From positions 1-56,830 of the forward strand of contig NZ_PQCF01000003.1 of the NCBI RefSeq assembly GCF_002964765.1: DNA of 56,830 nt. Direction: 5' to 3'. The notes beneath the pieces were generated by a model, which saw nothing but the letters and a program-made list of their open reading frames with translations, was not told where the DNA came from and did not search any database. This stretch comes from Pseudoalteromonas sp. T1lg88. GTDB lineage: Bacteria > Pseudomonadota > Gammaproteobacteria > Enterobacterales > Alteromonadaceae. The translations under genes and the position numbers were made by a program. Shown here one piece after another: positions 16,519 through 27,202 of the stretch (position 1 is the first letter of the stretch; every line of letters begins with the position of its first letter).

Positions 16519-17724
16519 ATGACACTTAGTAATTCTATATCCCACCCCATTGTATTTTTAGCATTGTGCTTATTTCACTTCCCCGCATACGGGCAAACGT
16601 CTGATAGGAATGTAAAAAGTGCACAGATTGGTTTTTGTGAAAATTGCACTGATACGGAAGTCATCAACCTAGTCAAAAGCTGGTCTAAACCACACTCAAA
16701 TCCGACTCAATGCACTGGTGGACTTGGAGTTGGTGATTGTCAGCTCAATGATGACAATCTTGAGGTGCACTGGTTTTATGTAATAGATACAGCAAATAAC
16801 AAGAAATATAAGTATGTCGCTAATGTGTATCCCTTTACTGAGGTCTTAATCCCTCAAAGTAACTATTTGGCTAAGGATGATATTAGTTTCATGGAGAGTG
16901 TTGAGCAGTACTTCAAGCGCTTGAATGTAGCAATTGACGATATGCAGACAGTTTCCCATCAATTTTTGCCAGCATCACTTTTAAATTCGAATTTATACGG
17001 TACTTCCATAGGTGTTGATAACAATTTGTCGAGCACTCAATCAAGCGATCCTGGCCTAGAAATAAATTGTGCATTAAAGGAAAACCAGTCTCAGTTCTAC
17101 GGGCTATTTGTGAATGATAGATCTGGGTTGTATGACCTAAAAAAGCGTGCAAACGATTTTTTTAAGAATAACTTTGATGAGGTAGCATCTTGGGATTTTA
17201 GCGCTACTTTGGCACTGGATGGGGTGTTAAAACGTATTATGGCGCAGGGTGAAGTCGGGATGAAACGAACAGAAAAGGAACCTGTTATTCCGCAAATCTA
17301 TGTGGTTGAGCTTAATGGTGGGCAGGGAGGAAGAATCGTGTTTGATATTGCTTTCCCTAAAAAGGGTATTGTCAGCACAGCTATCATGAAATTCAATGAG
17401 GAATGGTCTCAAGATGCCCAAGGCCAAACCATAAATCAGAGTATTGCGCGACTCAAAGAAGGGAGAGTAGGTTTTATAAAAAATCCATGTGATGCGCAAG
17501 CCTTAGCTAAATTGGCGGTGCAGAATGGTTACGCTCCAAGCTCTTCTGCGGGGGGAGGCGGTGCAGGTGTTATAGGTGAAGATTGGGCTCCGGGAAACCA
17601 ATTGCCATATTATTACACCGAAGCCAGATATATTTATACGGTTATTCGTCAACCTGACGGCTCGACTTATATAGATGTACAGACTCAGTTCCAGGAAAAG
17701 GTGACTAGAATAGGATGCGATTGA
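16519..17724 (+). CDS. Exported hypothetical protein, 401 aa
   Basis: I do not recognise this family. The protein begins with a probable signal peptide (about 1-25, ending FPAYG), so it is likely periplasmic or secreted. After cleavage it has a CENC pair (C40, C43), several further cysteines, a mixed polar domain, and a Gly-rich linker (SSSAGGGGAGVIGEDW) before a Tyr-rich segment ending TRIGCD. Base composition is much more AT-rich than the 3-hydroxybutyrate operon, and the gene lies inside a stretch flanked by inverted intergenic repeats; both suggest recent acquisition. It has no operon partner on the same strand closer than about 290 bases. Confidence 0.7.
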   Translation: MTLSNSISHPIVFLALCLFHFPAYGQTSDRNVKSAQIGFCENCTDTEVINLVKSWSKPHSNPTQCTGGLGVGDCQLNDDNLEVHWFYVIDTANNKKYKYVANVYPFTEVLIPQSNYLAKDDISFMESVEQYFKRLNVAIDDMQTVSHQFLPASLLNSNLYGTSIGVDNNLSSTQSSDPGLEINCALKENQSQFYGLFVNDRSGLYDLKKRANDFFKNNFDEVASWDFSATLALDGVLKRIMAQGEVGMKRTEKEPVIPQIYVVELNGGQGGRIVFDIAFPKKGIVSTAIMKFNEEWSQDAQGQTINQSIARLKEGRVGFIKNPCDAQALAKLAVQNGYAPSSSAGGGGAGVIGEDWAPGNQLPYYYTEARYIYTVIRQPDGSTYIDVQTQFQEKVTRIGCD

Positions 17725-18015
17725 AGCCTGTTAAAAATCTGAGATCGAAAGCGCGAATCTAAACGGGAAGCGGTGATACCTGTTAGTTTGGTGGGGCTTG
17801 ACTTGGTTTTACAGCGCTGTAATTGCGTGCAATAAAAAAATTAATATAACTTTTTGATATTATTTGACTTGATGGTAAAAGGCTGGCTGGGAGAGTTACG
17901 CTAAAACGTAATAAAAAGCTAGTTCTTGCTAGATGCAAGACCTGACCCCGATATATTCGACTTTAAGTGGTAGTAAAATTACTTTGCTACCACTTAAATT
18001 TTGGATGAATGTAAA
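17725..18015. other. AT-rich spacer
   Basis: No gene is visible. Its AT-rich composition matches the two flanking exported-protein genes. ACTTTAAGTGGTAGTAAAATTACTTTGCTACCACTTAAA (the AAGTGGTAG/CTACCACTT arms near 17963 and 17990) forms an inverted repeat ahead of the hydrolase gene and could be a terminator or operator. Confidence 0.45.
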
Positions 18016-19068
18016 ATGACGATCTTGTATAAAAAAATATATTTGCTGATTTTTTTATTTTGTTCAATGAGTTCTGAAAGCTTGTTAGCAAATGAGTATG
18101 CATCTTTTATTAAAGACAAAAGTTTTCAAGATCTAAATCATGAATCAATAATAAGAAAAGGCCATTGTTTGAGTGGTTTATTTAACAATTATAAAGACTG
18201 GAGAGAAAAACTTGTCGCTCTTGGAAGAGTTACTGACATAGAATTTGAAAAAAGACTGACTGAAAAAGAGTATGACTATTACAAGTCATCAGTGAACTGT
18301 GCTTCTATTATTTATAAAGTTCAAAATTATTATGTTCGCGGTTTTGTTCTTTATCCAAAAGAGCAAAGGCTTTCTAGGTTACCAGCTATTGTTTTTAACC
18401 GAGGAGGCAGTGATTTGCATCGCCATACATTAAAGGTTGGGGATTTATTTTTACTACCGTACCAGCTTGCGGCAGCTGGAAATGTTGTCATTGCCAGCCA
18501 GTACGGTGGCGCTCAAGTTTGGCCTGAAGATAGAGAGTTTGAAATTGGAGTAGATGAATTTGGCGGGCAAGAATTACAAGACGTGCTTGCTTTAGTGTCA
18601 ATTTTAAAGTCAATGCCAATGGTAGACATTGAAAAGCTGGGAATGGTTGGCTGGAGTCGAGGCTCTATGATGTCTATGTTGGCATTAAAAAACGGTGAAA
18701 AAATAAAAAGCATGGTTATAGGTGGATCATTGGTTGATTTATCTGCAACGGTAAAAGAAAGGCCTGAGTTTGAACAGCAGGTTTTAAAAAGGTTAATTCC
18801 AATGTACGCAAATAATAAAGACAAGGAGCTTTTTAATCGTTCTGCAATCAATTGGTATAAAGAGTTGCCTAGCATTCCACTTCTTATGCTGCATGGAGAA
18901 GATGACCAATATGTAAATCCAGAGCATGCAAGGCTATTTCATTCGTTATTTTCAGAGCAAAATAAACAAGCTAAATATATTGAATATCCAAATGGATCGC
19001 ATACCTTGATAGAGCAGAGTGATAAGGTTCAAAGAGAAATAATTAACTGGTTTGCGAATACTCTTTGA
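18016..19068 (+). CDS. Exported alpha/beta hydrolase (S9/prolyl-oligopeptidase-like)
   Basis: A 350-residue protein from the ATG at 18016; an upstream TTG start would add five residues. It has a signal peptide (about 1-25, SLLANE) and an alpha/beta-hydrolase catalytic domain with S214 in GWSRGS, D297 in HGEDDQYV, and H329 in GSHTLIE. The pattern fits the S9 peptidase/dienelactone hydrolase-like group that acts on peptides or esters outside the cytoplasm. AT-rich composition matches the preceding orphan gene, and the two probably arrived together. The substrate is unknown. Confidence 0.8.
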   Translation: MTILYKKIYLLIFLFCSMSSESLLANEYASFIKDKSFQDLNHESIIRKGHCLSGLFNNYKDWREKLVALGRVTDIEFEKRLTEKEYDYYKSSVNCASIIYKVQNYYVRGFVLYPKEQRLSRLPAIVFNRGGSDLHRHTLKVGDLFLLPYQLAAAGNVVIASQYGGAQVWPEDREFEIGVDEFGGQELQDVLALVSILKSMPMVDIEKLGMVGWSRGSMMSMLALKNGEKIKSMVIGGSLVDLSATVKERPEFEQQVLKRLIPMYANNKDKELFNRSAINWYKELPSIPLLMLHGEDDQYVNPEHARLFHSLFSEQNKQAKYIEYPNGSHTLIEQSDKVQREIINWFANTL

Positions 19069-19202
19069 TTTAAAGGCGGTAAGAGCTTTACGTGCTTCGC
19101 GAGTTAATATTGCATGAAGGGGTTAGGCCTTGTTTTTTGCACATTGTGCATATTGGGCAGTTCAAAACCGGACCCTCTTAGACTTTTGCTGTCCATGGCG
19201 GC

Positions 19203-19436
19203 AAAGCCTCGCCTACAACCACAAACTCCAACCCACCTCAAGAACTCCGGAGTGTCGGGGCGCCTTTGGGGGCTGTCGCCACCGCGACAATATCTTTTAA
19301 ATTAACACCGCTGTCGGCGCAGAGCACCGACCTACAAACCGCAGTCGGCGACCAGACAAAATCAATATGCCCGCAAGGCTAAAGCCTCGCCTACAACTAC
19401 AAACTCCAACCCATCTCATGAACTCCGAAGTGTCGG
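19203..19436 (+). repeat. Two direct copies of a 56-base intergenic repeat
   Basis: The segments 19203-19258 and 19381-19436 match at 52 of 56 positions by eye (AAAGCCTCGCCTACAAC...CTCCG(G/A)AGTGTCGG), spaced 178 bases start to start. Between them lies the inverted REP copy at 19309-19336. Confidence 0.75.
19309..19336 (-). repeat. REP-like 28-base element, right copy
   Basis: Perfect reverse complement of 16042-16069. Together the two bracket the AT-rich pair of exported-protein genes. Confidence 0.8.
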
Positions 19437-19858
19437 TGGATTCCCCTTACATTGCATCCGAAACGTGATGCGAGAAGAGTAATCGCCAGCACGACGCTGG
19501 CGAAAACATGCCCAGGGCATGGACGCCCTGTGCATGTTGGTTACGTTCATTTCTCGTAGCGCGTTGAGGAAAGAATGCAATGTTGGGGCGCCTTGGGGTT
19601 CCAAGGGGCGACGAGTGACCGAAGCATTGCTTCGCAGCACTCAGAGGTGGAGGCATGGATGCCGTAACTTCGTCACGAACAGGGACCCGCCTTCGGGATG
19701 AATTACTTGCACCCAAGCAAATTTTCCCTCTTTAGGTGCCGCCTCCGGCCTTTCGCTGGCTCAAGGCGTTCGCTTGCTAAAAATAGTTCACCGGACTCTT
19801 TTCTTAACGCGCTCACCCACCGCGACAAGATCTAACAGAAGCCATTCGGTCGTCAGGC
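19437..19858. repeat. Degenerate intergenic repeat, right copy
   Basis: About 19603-19715, read on the minus strand, resembles 16126-16223. CGCGACAAGATCTA (19821-19834) recurs at 16229-16242. Short open frames on both strands here show no protein-like pattern; the stretch 19069-19858 is treated as noncoding repeats. Confidence 0.5.
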
Positions 19859-22306
19859 CTAAGCCTGACCTGCATGCATCGCCGCTATGGCATCACTAAT
19901 CGACTGCCACAACCTGGCCGGCAGCAACTGCTGCAGATCCTGATAGAGGGCGACCAGCTCGTCGGTATGGGCGAGGGCGTTGTCGCGCTGATGCACCAAG
20001 CCCTGCTCTTTAAGGCTGGTAATAAAGCCGGTCAGTACCTTCTTATCGAAGAATTCCGGGCTCTTAATGCCATGCAAGGTGCCCAGGCGGTTAGCGACTA
20101 CGGCGCCTTCTTTTTCCAGCTCAGATGGGCTCATATCGCCGCTTTGGCTTAATAAGCCTATAACTATGGCGTAGCGCAGCAGGGTGTGGTGTACCACCTT
20201 GCCGAGCATTTCCAGCGTGGCCTGGTTGTCACCCGCTTTGATCACTTCTAGCTGCTCGCCATGCTGGCGAATAAGGCCCTGTTCGGCAAAGCTGGCGATA
20301 ATCTTGTCGATGTAGTCGTCGTTCAGCTCGGGCAGGAACCATTCCTTGGCAAACAAGGGGTAAAGGCGTTTAACCTGTGCCTTGCACTCGCTAACAGTAA
20401 TGCCGTGGTGGTTAAACAGCTGCTGGGCGATAACGCTGGGCACGGCAAACAAATGCAGCACATTGTTGCGATAGTAGTTAAACAGGGTGCGCTCTTTTTC
20501 TTTAATGGCGATGATGTCGCCAAACGGGTCATTGACCACGTCAAACTTATTGAGCGTTAGCGCGTGCTCAAGCAGCTCTAGACTGCTTTGCTCGGGCAGG
20601 GTTAGCTTGTCGCTGAGCGGCGCGTCGCGGTGCAGGCGCAGGTAGAAGTCCATCTGCTCCAACAGTTGCGACTTACTGAGCGCAAACTGATCATTTGTCA
20701 GCAAGATGGTGGCCAGCAGGTTTACCGAGTTCAACGCTGCGGCGCTGTTGATATTCATCATAATTTCGTCGGCCAGATTGCTGACCTGTTTACCCAGCCA
20801 GGCGGGTTTTTGCACATCCGTGGGATGAATCGCCTCGCGCCAGTCAGGCTGCTGTTCATTAAGGAACTGGTTGATATTGATGGGGGCGCCAAAGTTCACA
20901 TTGCCGCGACCATAGTTCTTAAGGTTTTTAATGGCCTTAAAAATACCCAGCACCGACTCGTTCTTTTTATTGTCGCCGGCCAGTTCTTTTAAGTAGGTGT
21001 TGATCTCCATCACATGCTCATAGCCGATATACACGGGCACTATGCTGATGGGGCGGTCAATGCCGCGTAGCATGGCCTGCAGGGTCATGGCCAGCATGCC
21101 TGTTTTTGGTGGTAACAGGCGACCGGTGCGGCTACGCCCACCTTCGGTGTAGAACTTCACCGAGTAACCCTTAATAAAGAGCTGGCTCAGGTATTCCTTA
21201 AACACTGCCGAGTACAGCTTATTACCGCTGAAGGAGCGGCGAATAAAGAAGGCGCCGCTGCGGCGGAATATGGGCCCGGCGGGGAAGAAATTCAGGTTAA
21301 TACCGGCGGCGATATGCGGCGGCACCAGACCCTGGTGATAAATTACATAGGTCAGCAGCAGGTAATCCATATGGCTGCGGTGGCAGGGCACATAGATGAT
21401 CTCATGACCCTTGTCGGTCAGCTCGCGCACTTGCTCGGCATAGTTCACATCGATGCCGTTATAAAGCTTGTTCCACAGCCAGGTAAGAATGCGGTCGCCA
21501 ACACGCACCATGGCATCCGAGTAGTGGGCGGCGATCTCATCGAGCAGACGCAGGGCGTTTTGACGCGCTTCTTCATGGCTCAAGCCCTTCGCCTTGGCTT
21601 CATCGGCAATGGCTTTTTTAATGGCGGGTGAGGCCAGCAGAGAGTTAAACAGGGCTTCGCGCGACGGCAGTTTGGGGCCGGTGGCGGCGAGCTTTTGGCG
21701 ACGGAAATGCACCCGGGCCACGCGCAGCAGTTTTTGCGGCAGCTCGTCCTTATCGCCCTTATCGTGCACCAACTGGGTTAAATCCAGGGGCTGACTAAAG
21801 CGAATAAGGTTATCGCGACCGGAAAACAAGACCACAAAAAACTTGCGGAATCGGCTTGGCGTCAGGGAATGAGAGATCAGCGTGCCTAAGCCCGGCTTTT
21901 CTTTACCCGGGTTGCGGCCCCAAAGAATGGTGACCGGAATAATCTGGATTTTTTGCTCTGGCTGTTTGGCCAGGGCATCGAAAATCGCCTTGCCCTGCTG
22001 CAGGGCGCAACTGGGACGGCTTTTATTACCAAATAAAGGTGGCGGATTCTGAATACCGATAAAGCGCGGCAGCTCGGTGTCGGCCAGATTCTGCTCCTGA
22101 GTTGGGTCGGGTAAACCCAGTTTGCGGCATACCTTAGCCAGGGCGGCGATATCAAGGCGCGAGTTTAAGCGGCCAATGTAGAAGGTCGGTACCGAGGTAT
22201 CGAGCTCAAAGTCGGCGATCGGCTGCTGCGGCAGCACCTTGGATCGGACACAAATGGCATTTAAGCAGCGGGCCAGAAAGTCGACGCTGCGGTTTAAAAT
22301 CTTCAT
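19859..22306 (-). CDS. plsB: Glycerol-3-phosphate 1-O-acyltransferase
   Basis: An 815-residue protein of the PlsB family (E. coli PlsB has about 807). The acyltransferase motifs are in order: H309-D314 in HRSHMD, FIRRSF, FYTEGGRSRTGRLLPPKTGML and IVPVYIGYEH. It transfers an acyl chain from acyl-ACP or acyl-CoA to sn-glycerol-3-phosphate at the inner membrane, the first step of phospholipid synthesis. The C-terminal half has the usual helical extension. The ATG at 22306 is followed by MKILNRSVDFLARCLNAI, a plausible membrane-associating helix. It stands alone, divergent from the S10 operon across about 790 bases. Confidence 0.97.
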   Translation of the reverse strand: MKILNRSVDFLARCLNAICVRSKVLPQQPIADFELDTSVPTFYIGRLNSRLDIAALAKVCRKLGLPDPTQEQNLADTELPRFIGIQNPPPLFGNKSRPSCALQQGKAIFDALAKQPEQKIQIIPVTILWGRNPGKEKPGLGTLISHSLTPSRFRKFFVVLFSGRDNLIRFSQPLDLTQLVHDKGDKDELPQKLLRVARVHFRRQKLAATGPKLPSREALFNSLLASPAIKKAIADEAKAKGLSHEEARQNALRLLDEIAAHYSDAMVRVGDRILTWLWNKLYNGIDVNYAEQVRELTDKGHEIIYVPCHRSHMDYLLLTYVIYHQGLVPPHIAAGINLNFFPAGPIFRRSGAFFIRRSFSGNKLYSAVFKEYLSQLFIKGYSVKFYTEGGRSRTGRLLPPKTGMLAMTLQAMLRGIDRPISIVPVYIGYEHVMEINTYLKELAGDNKKNESVLGIFKAIKNLKNYGRGNVNFGAPININQFLNEQQPDWREAIHPTDVQKPAWLGKQVSNLADEIMMNINSAAALNSVNLLATILLTNDQFALSKSQLLEQMDFYLRLHRDAPLSDKLTLPEQSSLELLEHALTLNKFDVVNDPFGDIIAIKEKERTLFNYYRNNVLHLFAVPSVIAQQLFNHHGITVSECKAQVKRLYPLFAKEWFLPELNDDYIDKIIASFAEQGLIRQHGEQLEVIKAGDNQATLEMLGKVVHHTLLRYAIVIGLLSQSGDMSPSELEKEGAVVANRLGTLHGIKSPEFFDKKVLTGFITSLKEQGLVHQRDNALAHTDELVALYQDLQQLLPARLWQSISDAIAAMHAGQA

Positions 22307-22872
22307 TTATACTCACTCGCTTAACCACATTACCAAGGGGCAATAACAGATCAGGTAATGTCGAATACCAATTAATTAATACCTTGCACCATCCAGCGCG
22401 TTAAACGACGTCCTGGCTTGGTTAAAAATTATTTATACAGAACAACTATATACCATAATTTTAGCCTTGCTATCCTGCATCTCTATCCGACGCTATGGCC
22501 GCTTACTTTATTAATGCAATTGGTATCAGAAAACACAAAAAAGGGCGTAAATGATACCAAGTTATAACTGGACTGACCATTTCTGTAAGCCGACTTTGCG
22601 CCTGACCTGAGCTTGCGCCCTAAAGGTGTCGCCTAGCTTTATCGCTATGAGATATTTCGCGGTATACAAAATGATCAGGCCTTAAGCTTGCTGTCAGTTA
22701 AAAATCTAGATAATTACGACTAATGGTTGCGATAAACGCACCAGGCTCGGTATTTAGTCGTATCCCTGAGGCTGAATTCTGTGTTACGGCAGGCAAGAAG
22801 GATGGATACGCGGCGCTTGTCGAGCATTTCGTCCTTCTTGTCCACTGTACCCATCCCCCGCTGAAAAAACTG
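22307..22872. other. Spacer between plsB and the S10 promoter
   Basis: No gene is supported. AT-rich motifs such as AATACCAATTAATTAATACC (22366-22385) and ATTGGTATCA near 22515 look like small intergenic repeats or plsB promoter elements. Short minus-strand frames lack protein features. Confidence 0.4.
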
Positions 22873-22900
22873 TTGCATTTATCACCAATCTCTCTATAAT
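22873..22900 (+). promoter_or_regulatory. S10 operon promoter
   Basis: TTGCAT (22873-22878) and a perfect TATAAT (22895-22900) are separated by 16 bases. The predicted start is near 22907, giving a leader of about 190 bases before rpsJ, comparable with the E. coli S10 leader. Confidence 0.8.
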
Positions 22901-22906
22901 ACGCAG

Positions 22907-23409
<503 letters not shown>

Positions 23410-23436
23410 TCGGAAGATTAGAGAGGTTTTAGGAAA

Positions 23437-24072
23437 ATGGCATTAGGTCTAGTCGGTCGTAAAGTGGGCATGACTCGTATCTTCACTGAAGATGGCGTAT
23501 CTATCCCAGTAACCGTAATCGAAGCGACTCCTAACCGTGTTACGCAGATCAAATCTGACGCAACAGACGGTTATAACGCGCTTCAAGTAACCGCAGGCGA
23601 GAAAAAAGCTAGCCGTGTAAACAAACCAGCAGCGGGTCACTTCGCTAAAGCTGGCGTTGAAGCGGGTCGTGGTCTGTGGGAATTCCGTCTTAATGGCGGT
23701 GAAGGCGACTTCGAAGTTGGTAACGAAATCACTGTTGAAGTATTCAACGAAGTGACCAAAGTTGACGTTACCGGTACTTCTAAAGGTAAAGGTTTCCAAG
23801 GTGGTGTTAAGCGCTGGAACTTCAGCATGCAAGACGCTACACACGGTAACTCTTTGTCTCACCGTGCTCCTGGTTCAATCGGTCAAAACCAATCACCTGG
23901 TAAGGTGTTTAAAGGTAAGAAAATGGCCGGTCACATGGGTGCTGAGCGTGTAACTACTCAGAACCTTGAACTAGTACGTGTTGACGCTGAGCGTAATCTG
24001 CTTCTAGTTAAAGGTGCAGTACCTGGCGCTATCGGCGGTGACGTTATCGTTAAACCAGCTGTTAAAGCATAA
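23437..24072 (+). CDS. rplC: 50S ribosomal protein L3
   Basis: A 211-residue L3. It carries [12 protein letters not shown] at the start and, in the long extension that reaches the peptidyl-transferase centre, [15 protein letters not shown] and [15 protein letters not shown]. It binds 23S rRNA early in assembly. It lies 27 bases after rpsJ with an AGGAAA Shine-Dalgarno sequence. Confidence 0.99.
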   Translation: MALGLVGRKVGMTRIFTEDGVSIPVTVIEATPNRVTQIKSDATDGYNALQVTAGEKKASRVNKPAAGHFAKAGVEAGRGLWEFRLNGGEGDFEVGNEITVEVFNEVTKVDVTGTSKGKGFQGGVKRWNFSMQDATHGNSLSHRAPGSIGQNQSPGKVFKGKKMAGHMGAERVTTQNLELVRVDAERNLLLVKGAVPGAIGGDVIVKPAVKA

Positions 24073-24089
24073 GTCCTGGAGATTTAGTG

Positions 24090-24695
24090 ATGGAATTAGC
24101 AATTAAAGACGCGTCAGGCGCTCTTGAAGTTTCCGAAGCTACTTTTGGACGTGAGTTTAACGAAGCATTAGTACACCAAGTAGTTGTTGCTTACGCAGCA
24201 GGTGCTCGTCAAGGTACTAAAGCTCAGAAGACACGTTCTGAAGTAAGCGGTGGCGGTAAGAAGCCATGGCGTCAAAAAGGTACTGGCCGTGCACGTGCTG
24301 GTACAATCCGTAGCCCAATCTGGCGCAGCGGTGGTGTGACTTTTGCAGCTAAGCCGCAAGATCACAGCCAAAAAGTAAACCGTAAGATGTATCGCGGTGC
24401 GATCAAGAGCATCTTATCTGAGCTTGTTCGTCAAGAGCGTTTAGTTGTAGTTGAGAACTTCGGTATCGAAGCTCCTAAGACTAAAGCCCTTGTAGCTAAG
24501 CTTAAAGAGCTTGAGCTTAAAGACGTACTAATCGTGACTGAAGAAGTAGAAGAGAATCTATTCCTTGCAGCACGTAACCTATACAAGGTTGACGTACGTG
24601 ACGTAGCTGGCATCGACCCAGTAAGCCTAATCGCTTTCGATAAGGTTGTTATGACTAAGGGTGCTGTAAAGCAACTTGAGGAGGCGCTAGCATGA
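24090..24695 (+). CDS. rplD: 50S ribosomal protein L4
   Basis: A 201-residue L4 from the ATG at 24090. A GTG in the same frame three bases earlier is less likely because GGAG at 24078-24081 sits eight bases from the ATG and E. coli L4 also starts MEL. It contains the exit-tunnel loop ([26 protein letters not shown]). In E. coli, L4 also represses the S10 operon through the leader. It overlaps rplW by ATGA. Confidence 0.98.
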   Translation: MELAIKDASGALEVSEATFGREFNEALVHQVVVAYAAGARQGTKAQKTRSEVSGGGKKPWRQKGTGRARAGTIRSPIWRSGGVTFAAKPQDHSQKVNRKMYRGAIKSILSELVRQERLVVVENFGIEAPKTKALVAKLKELELKDVLIVTEEVEENLFLAARNLYKVDVRDVAGIDPVSLIAFDKVVMTKGAVKQLEEALA

Positions 24696-24994
24696 TCCGT
24701 GAAGAACGTCTTTTAAAAGTAATCCTTGCTCCACATATCTCTGAGAAGAGCACTGTATCTGCTGAAGATAACAACACGATTGTTTTCAAAGTACTTAAAG
24801 ATGCAACTAAAGCTGACGTTAAAGCAGCTGTAGAAAAGCTTTTCGAAGTAGAAGTAACTGGTGTTCGCACACTTAATGTTAAGGGTAAAACAAAGCGTAC
24901 TGGTATGCGTTTCGGTCGTCGTAGCGACTGGAAGAAAGCCTACGTTACTCTTAAAGAAGGTAGCGAGCTAGACTTTGTCGGCGGCGCCGAGTAA
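24692..24994 (+). CDS. rplW: 50S ribosomal protein L23
   Basis: A 100-residue L23 with [20 protein letters not shown] and [22 protein letters not shown]. It sits at the tunnel exit, where it docks trigger factor and SRP. It is translationally coupled to rplD by a four-base overlap. Confidence 0.99.
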   Translation: MIREERLLKVILAPHISEKSTVSAEDNNTIVFKVLKDATKADVKAAVEKLFEVEVTGVRTLNVKGKTKRTGMRFGRRSDWKKAYVTLKEGSELDFVGGAE

Positions 24995-25011
24995 TAAGGG
25001 GAGTTAGAATT

Positions 25012-25836
25012 ATGGCACTTCAAAAGTGTAAACCAACTTCTGCGGGTCGTCGTCACGTCGTTAAAGTGGTTAACCCTGATCTACACAAGGGTAAGCCATA
25101 CGCTCCGCTTCTAGAGAAGAACTCTAAGACCGGTGGTCGTAACAACAAAGGTCGTATCACGGTTCGTCATATCGGTGGTGGTCACAAGCATCATTACCGT
25201 GTAATTGACTTTAAACGCACTAAAGATGGCATTCCAGCTAAAGTAGAGCGTCTAGAGTATGATCCAAACCGTAGCGCGAACATCGCCTTGGTTTGTTATG
25301 CCGACGGTGAGCGTCGTTACATCATCGCTCCTAAGGGTCTTAAAGCAGGTGATCAAATCCAGTCTGGTGTTGATGCACCAATCAAAGCTGGTAACGCCTT
25401 ACCTATGCGCAACATGCCTGTAGGTTCGACTGTACACAACGTAGAGCTTAAGCCTGGCAAAGGTGCACAGATTGCACGTTCTGCAGGCGCTTACGTACAA
25501 ATCCTAGCACGTGAAGGTCAATACGTGACTCTACGTCTTCGTTCAGGCGAAGTTCGTAAAGTACTAGCTGACTGTCGCGCAACTCTAGGTGAAGTAGGTA
25601 ATGCTGAGCACATGCTACGTTCACTTGGTAAAGCCGGTGCAAACCGCTGGCGTGGTATCCGTCCGACCGTTCGTGGTGTTGCCATGAACCCGGTAGATCA
25701 CCCGCACGGTGGTGGTGAAGGTCGTACTTCTGGTGGTCGTCACCCTGTATCTCCATGGGGCGTACCTACCAAAGGTTACAAGACTCGTAAGAACAAGCGT
25801 ACTGATAAGTTTATCGTACGTCGTCGTACTAAATAA
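25012..25836 (+). CDS. rplB: 50S ribosomal protein L2
   Basis: A 274-residue L2 with [18 protein letters not shown] at the start, [21 protein letters not shown] holding the conserved histidine near the peptidyl-transferase centre, and the Lys/Arg-rich end. Needed for subunit association. It follows rplW by 17 bases. Confidence 0.99.
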   Translation: MALQKCKPTSAGRRHVVKVVNPDLHKGKPYAPLLEKNSKTGGRNNKGRITVRHIGGGHKHHYRVIDFKRTKDGIPAKVERLEYDPNRSANIALVCYADGERRYIIAPKGLKAGDQIQSGVDAPIKAGNALPMRNMPVGSTVHNVELKPGKGAQIARSAGAYVQILAREGQYVTLRLRSGEVRKVLADCRATLGEVGNAEHMLRSLGKAGANRWRGIRPTVRGVAMNPVDHPHGGGEGRTSGGRHPVSPWGVPTKGYKTRKNKRTDKFIVRRRTK

Positions 25837-25843
25837 TAGTTGA

Positions 25844-26131
<288 letters not shown>

Positions 26132-26143
26132 TCGGAGGTTATG

Positions 26144-26476
26144 ATGGAAGCATTAGCTAAACACAAATTCGCCTCTGGTTCGGCGCAAAAAGCACGTCTA
26201 GTTGCAGACCAAATCCGTGGACTACCGGTAGATCGCGCCCTAGAAATCCTGGCGTACAGCCCTAAGAAAGCGGCTGCATTAGTTAAGAAAGTACTTGAGT
26301 CTGCTATCGCGAACGCGGAGCACAACGAAGGTGCTGACATTGATGAGCTTGTAGTAGCGAAAGTATTTGTAGACGAAGGTCCTACAATGAAACGCATCAT
26401 GCCTCGTGCTAAAGGACGCGCTGACCGCATCCTTAAGCGTACAAGCCACATCACTGTTGTGGTTTCGGATAACTAG
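26144..26476 (+). CDS. rplV: 50S ribosomal protein L22
   Basis: A 110-residue L22 from the second of two adjacent ATGs; the first, at 26141, would add one residue. The E. coli protein starts MET and is 110 long, and CGGAGG at 26133-26138 favours the second ATG. Its hairpin lines the exit tunnel ([21 protein letters not shown]). Erythromycin-resistance changes map to this loop in other species. Confidence 0.97.
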   Translation: MEALAKHKFASGSAQKARLVADQIRGLPVDRALEILAYSPKKAAALVKKVLESAIANAEHNEGADIDELVVAKVFVDEGPTMKRIMPRAKGRADRILKRTSHITVVVSDN

Positions 26477-26488
26477 GAGATATAAGTA

Positions 26489-27190
26489 ATGGGACAAAAA
26501 GTTCATCCTACTGGTATTCGCCTAGGTATCTCTAAACCATGGGTTTCTACCTGGTACGCGAATACAAAAGATTACTCTGAGCAGCTTTTTGGCGATCACA
26601 AAGTACGTTCTTACCTTACTAAGGAACTTAAGAACGCTTCTGTGGCTAAAATCGTTATCGAGCGCCCAGCTAAATCTATCCGTGTAACAATTCACACAGC
26701 TCGTCCTGGTGTTGTTATCGGTAAGAAAGGCGAAGACGTTGAAAAGCTACGTCAAGCTGTAACTAAAATCGCTGGTGTACCGGCTCAGATCAATATTTCT
26801 GAAGTTCGTAAGCCAGAGCTTGATGCACAACTAGTAGCTGACGGTATTGCGTCACAGCTAGAGCGTCGTGTTATGTTCCGTCGCGCTATGAAGCGTTCGG
26901 TACAAAACGCAATGCGCTTAGGTGCAAAGGGTATCAAAGTTGAAGTAAGCGGTCGTCTAGGCGGCGCAGAAATCGCACGTTCTGAGTGGTACCGTGAAGG
27001 TCGTGTACCTCTACACACTCTTCGTGCTGATATCGATTACGCAACTTCTGAAGCTGCAACCACTTACGGCATTATCGGTGTTAAAGTATGGATCTTCAAA
27101 GGCGAAGTTATTGGTGGTCTTCCACTAGTACAAGAGCAAGAGAAGCCTGCTAAACGTGGCCCGAAGAAAGCCAAGAAAAGTGCTAAGTAG
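26489..27190 (+). CDS. rpsC: 30S ribosomal protein S3
   Basis: A 233-residue S3 with an N-terminal KH domain ([15 protein letters not shown]) and the C-terminal S3 domain ([25 protein letters not shown] split across two motifs), ending in a Lys-rich tail. It lines the mRNA entry channel. Normal length. Confidence 0.99.
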   Translation: MGQKVHPTGIRLGISKPWVSTWYANTKDYSEQLFGDHKVRSYLTKELKNASVAKIVIERPAKSIRVTIHTARPGVVIGKKGEDVEKLRQAVTKIAGVPAQINISEVRKPELDAQLVADGIASQLERRVMFRRAMKRSVQNAMRLGAKGIKVEVSGRLGGAEIARSEWYREGRVPLHTLRADIDYATSEAATTYGIIGVKVWIFKGEVIGGLPLVQEQEKPAKRGPKKAKKSAK

Positions 27191-27202
27191 GAGTAGCGAA
27201 TA

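Noticed and set aside
19203..19436. Possible CRISPR array
   Set aside because: Only two imperfect 56-base repeats with a 122-base gap and no cas genes.
19416..19716. Overlapping short minus-strand frames next to plsB
   Set aside because: They lie in repeat sequence shared with 16126-16240 and show no conserved protein features.
23449..23862. 137-residue minus-strand frame inside rplC
   Set aside because: It is an antisense shadow of L3 with no start signal.
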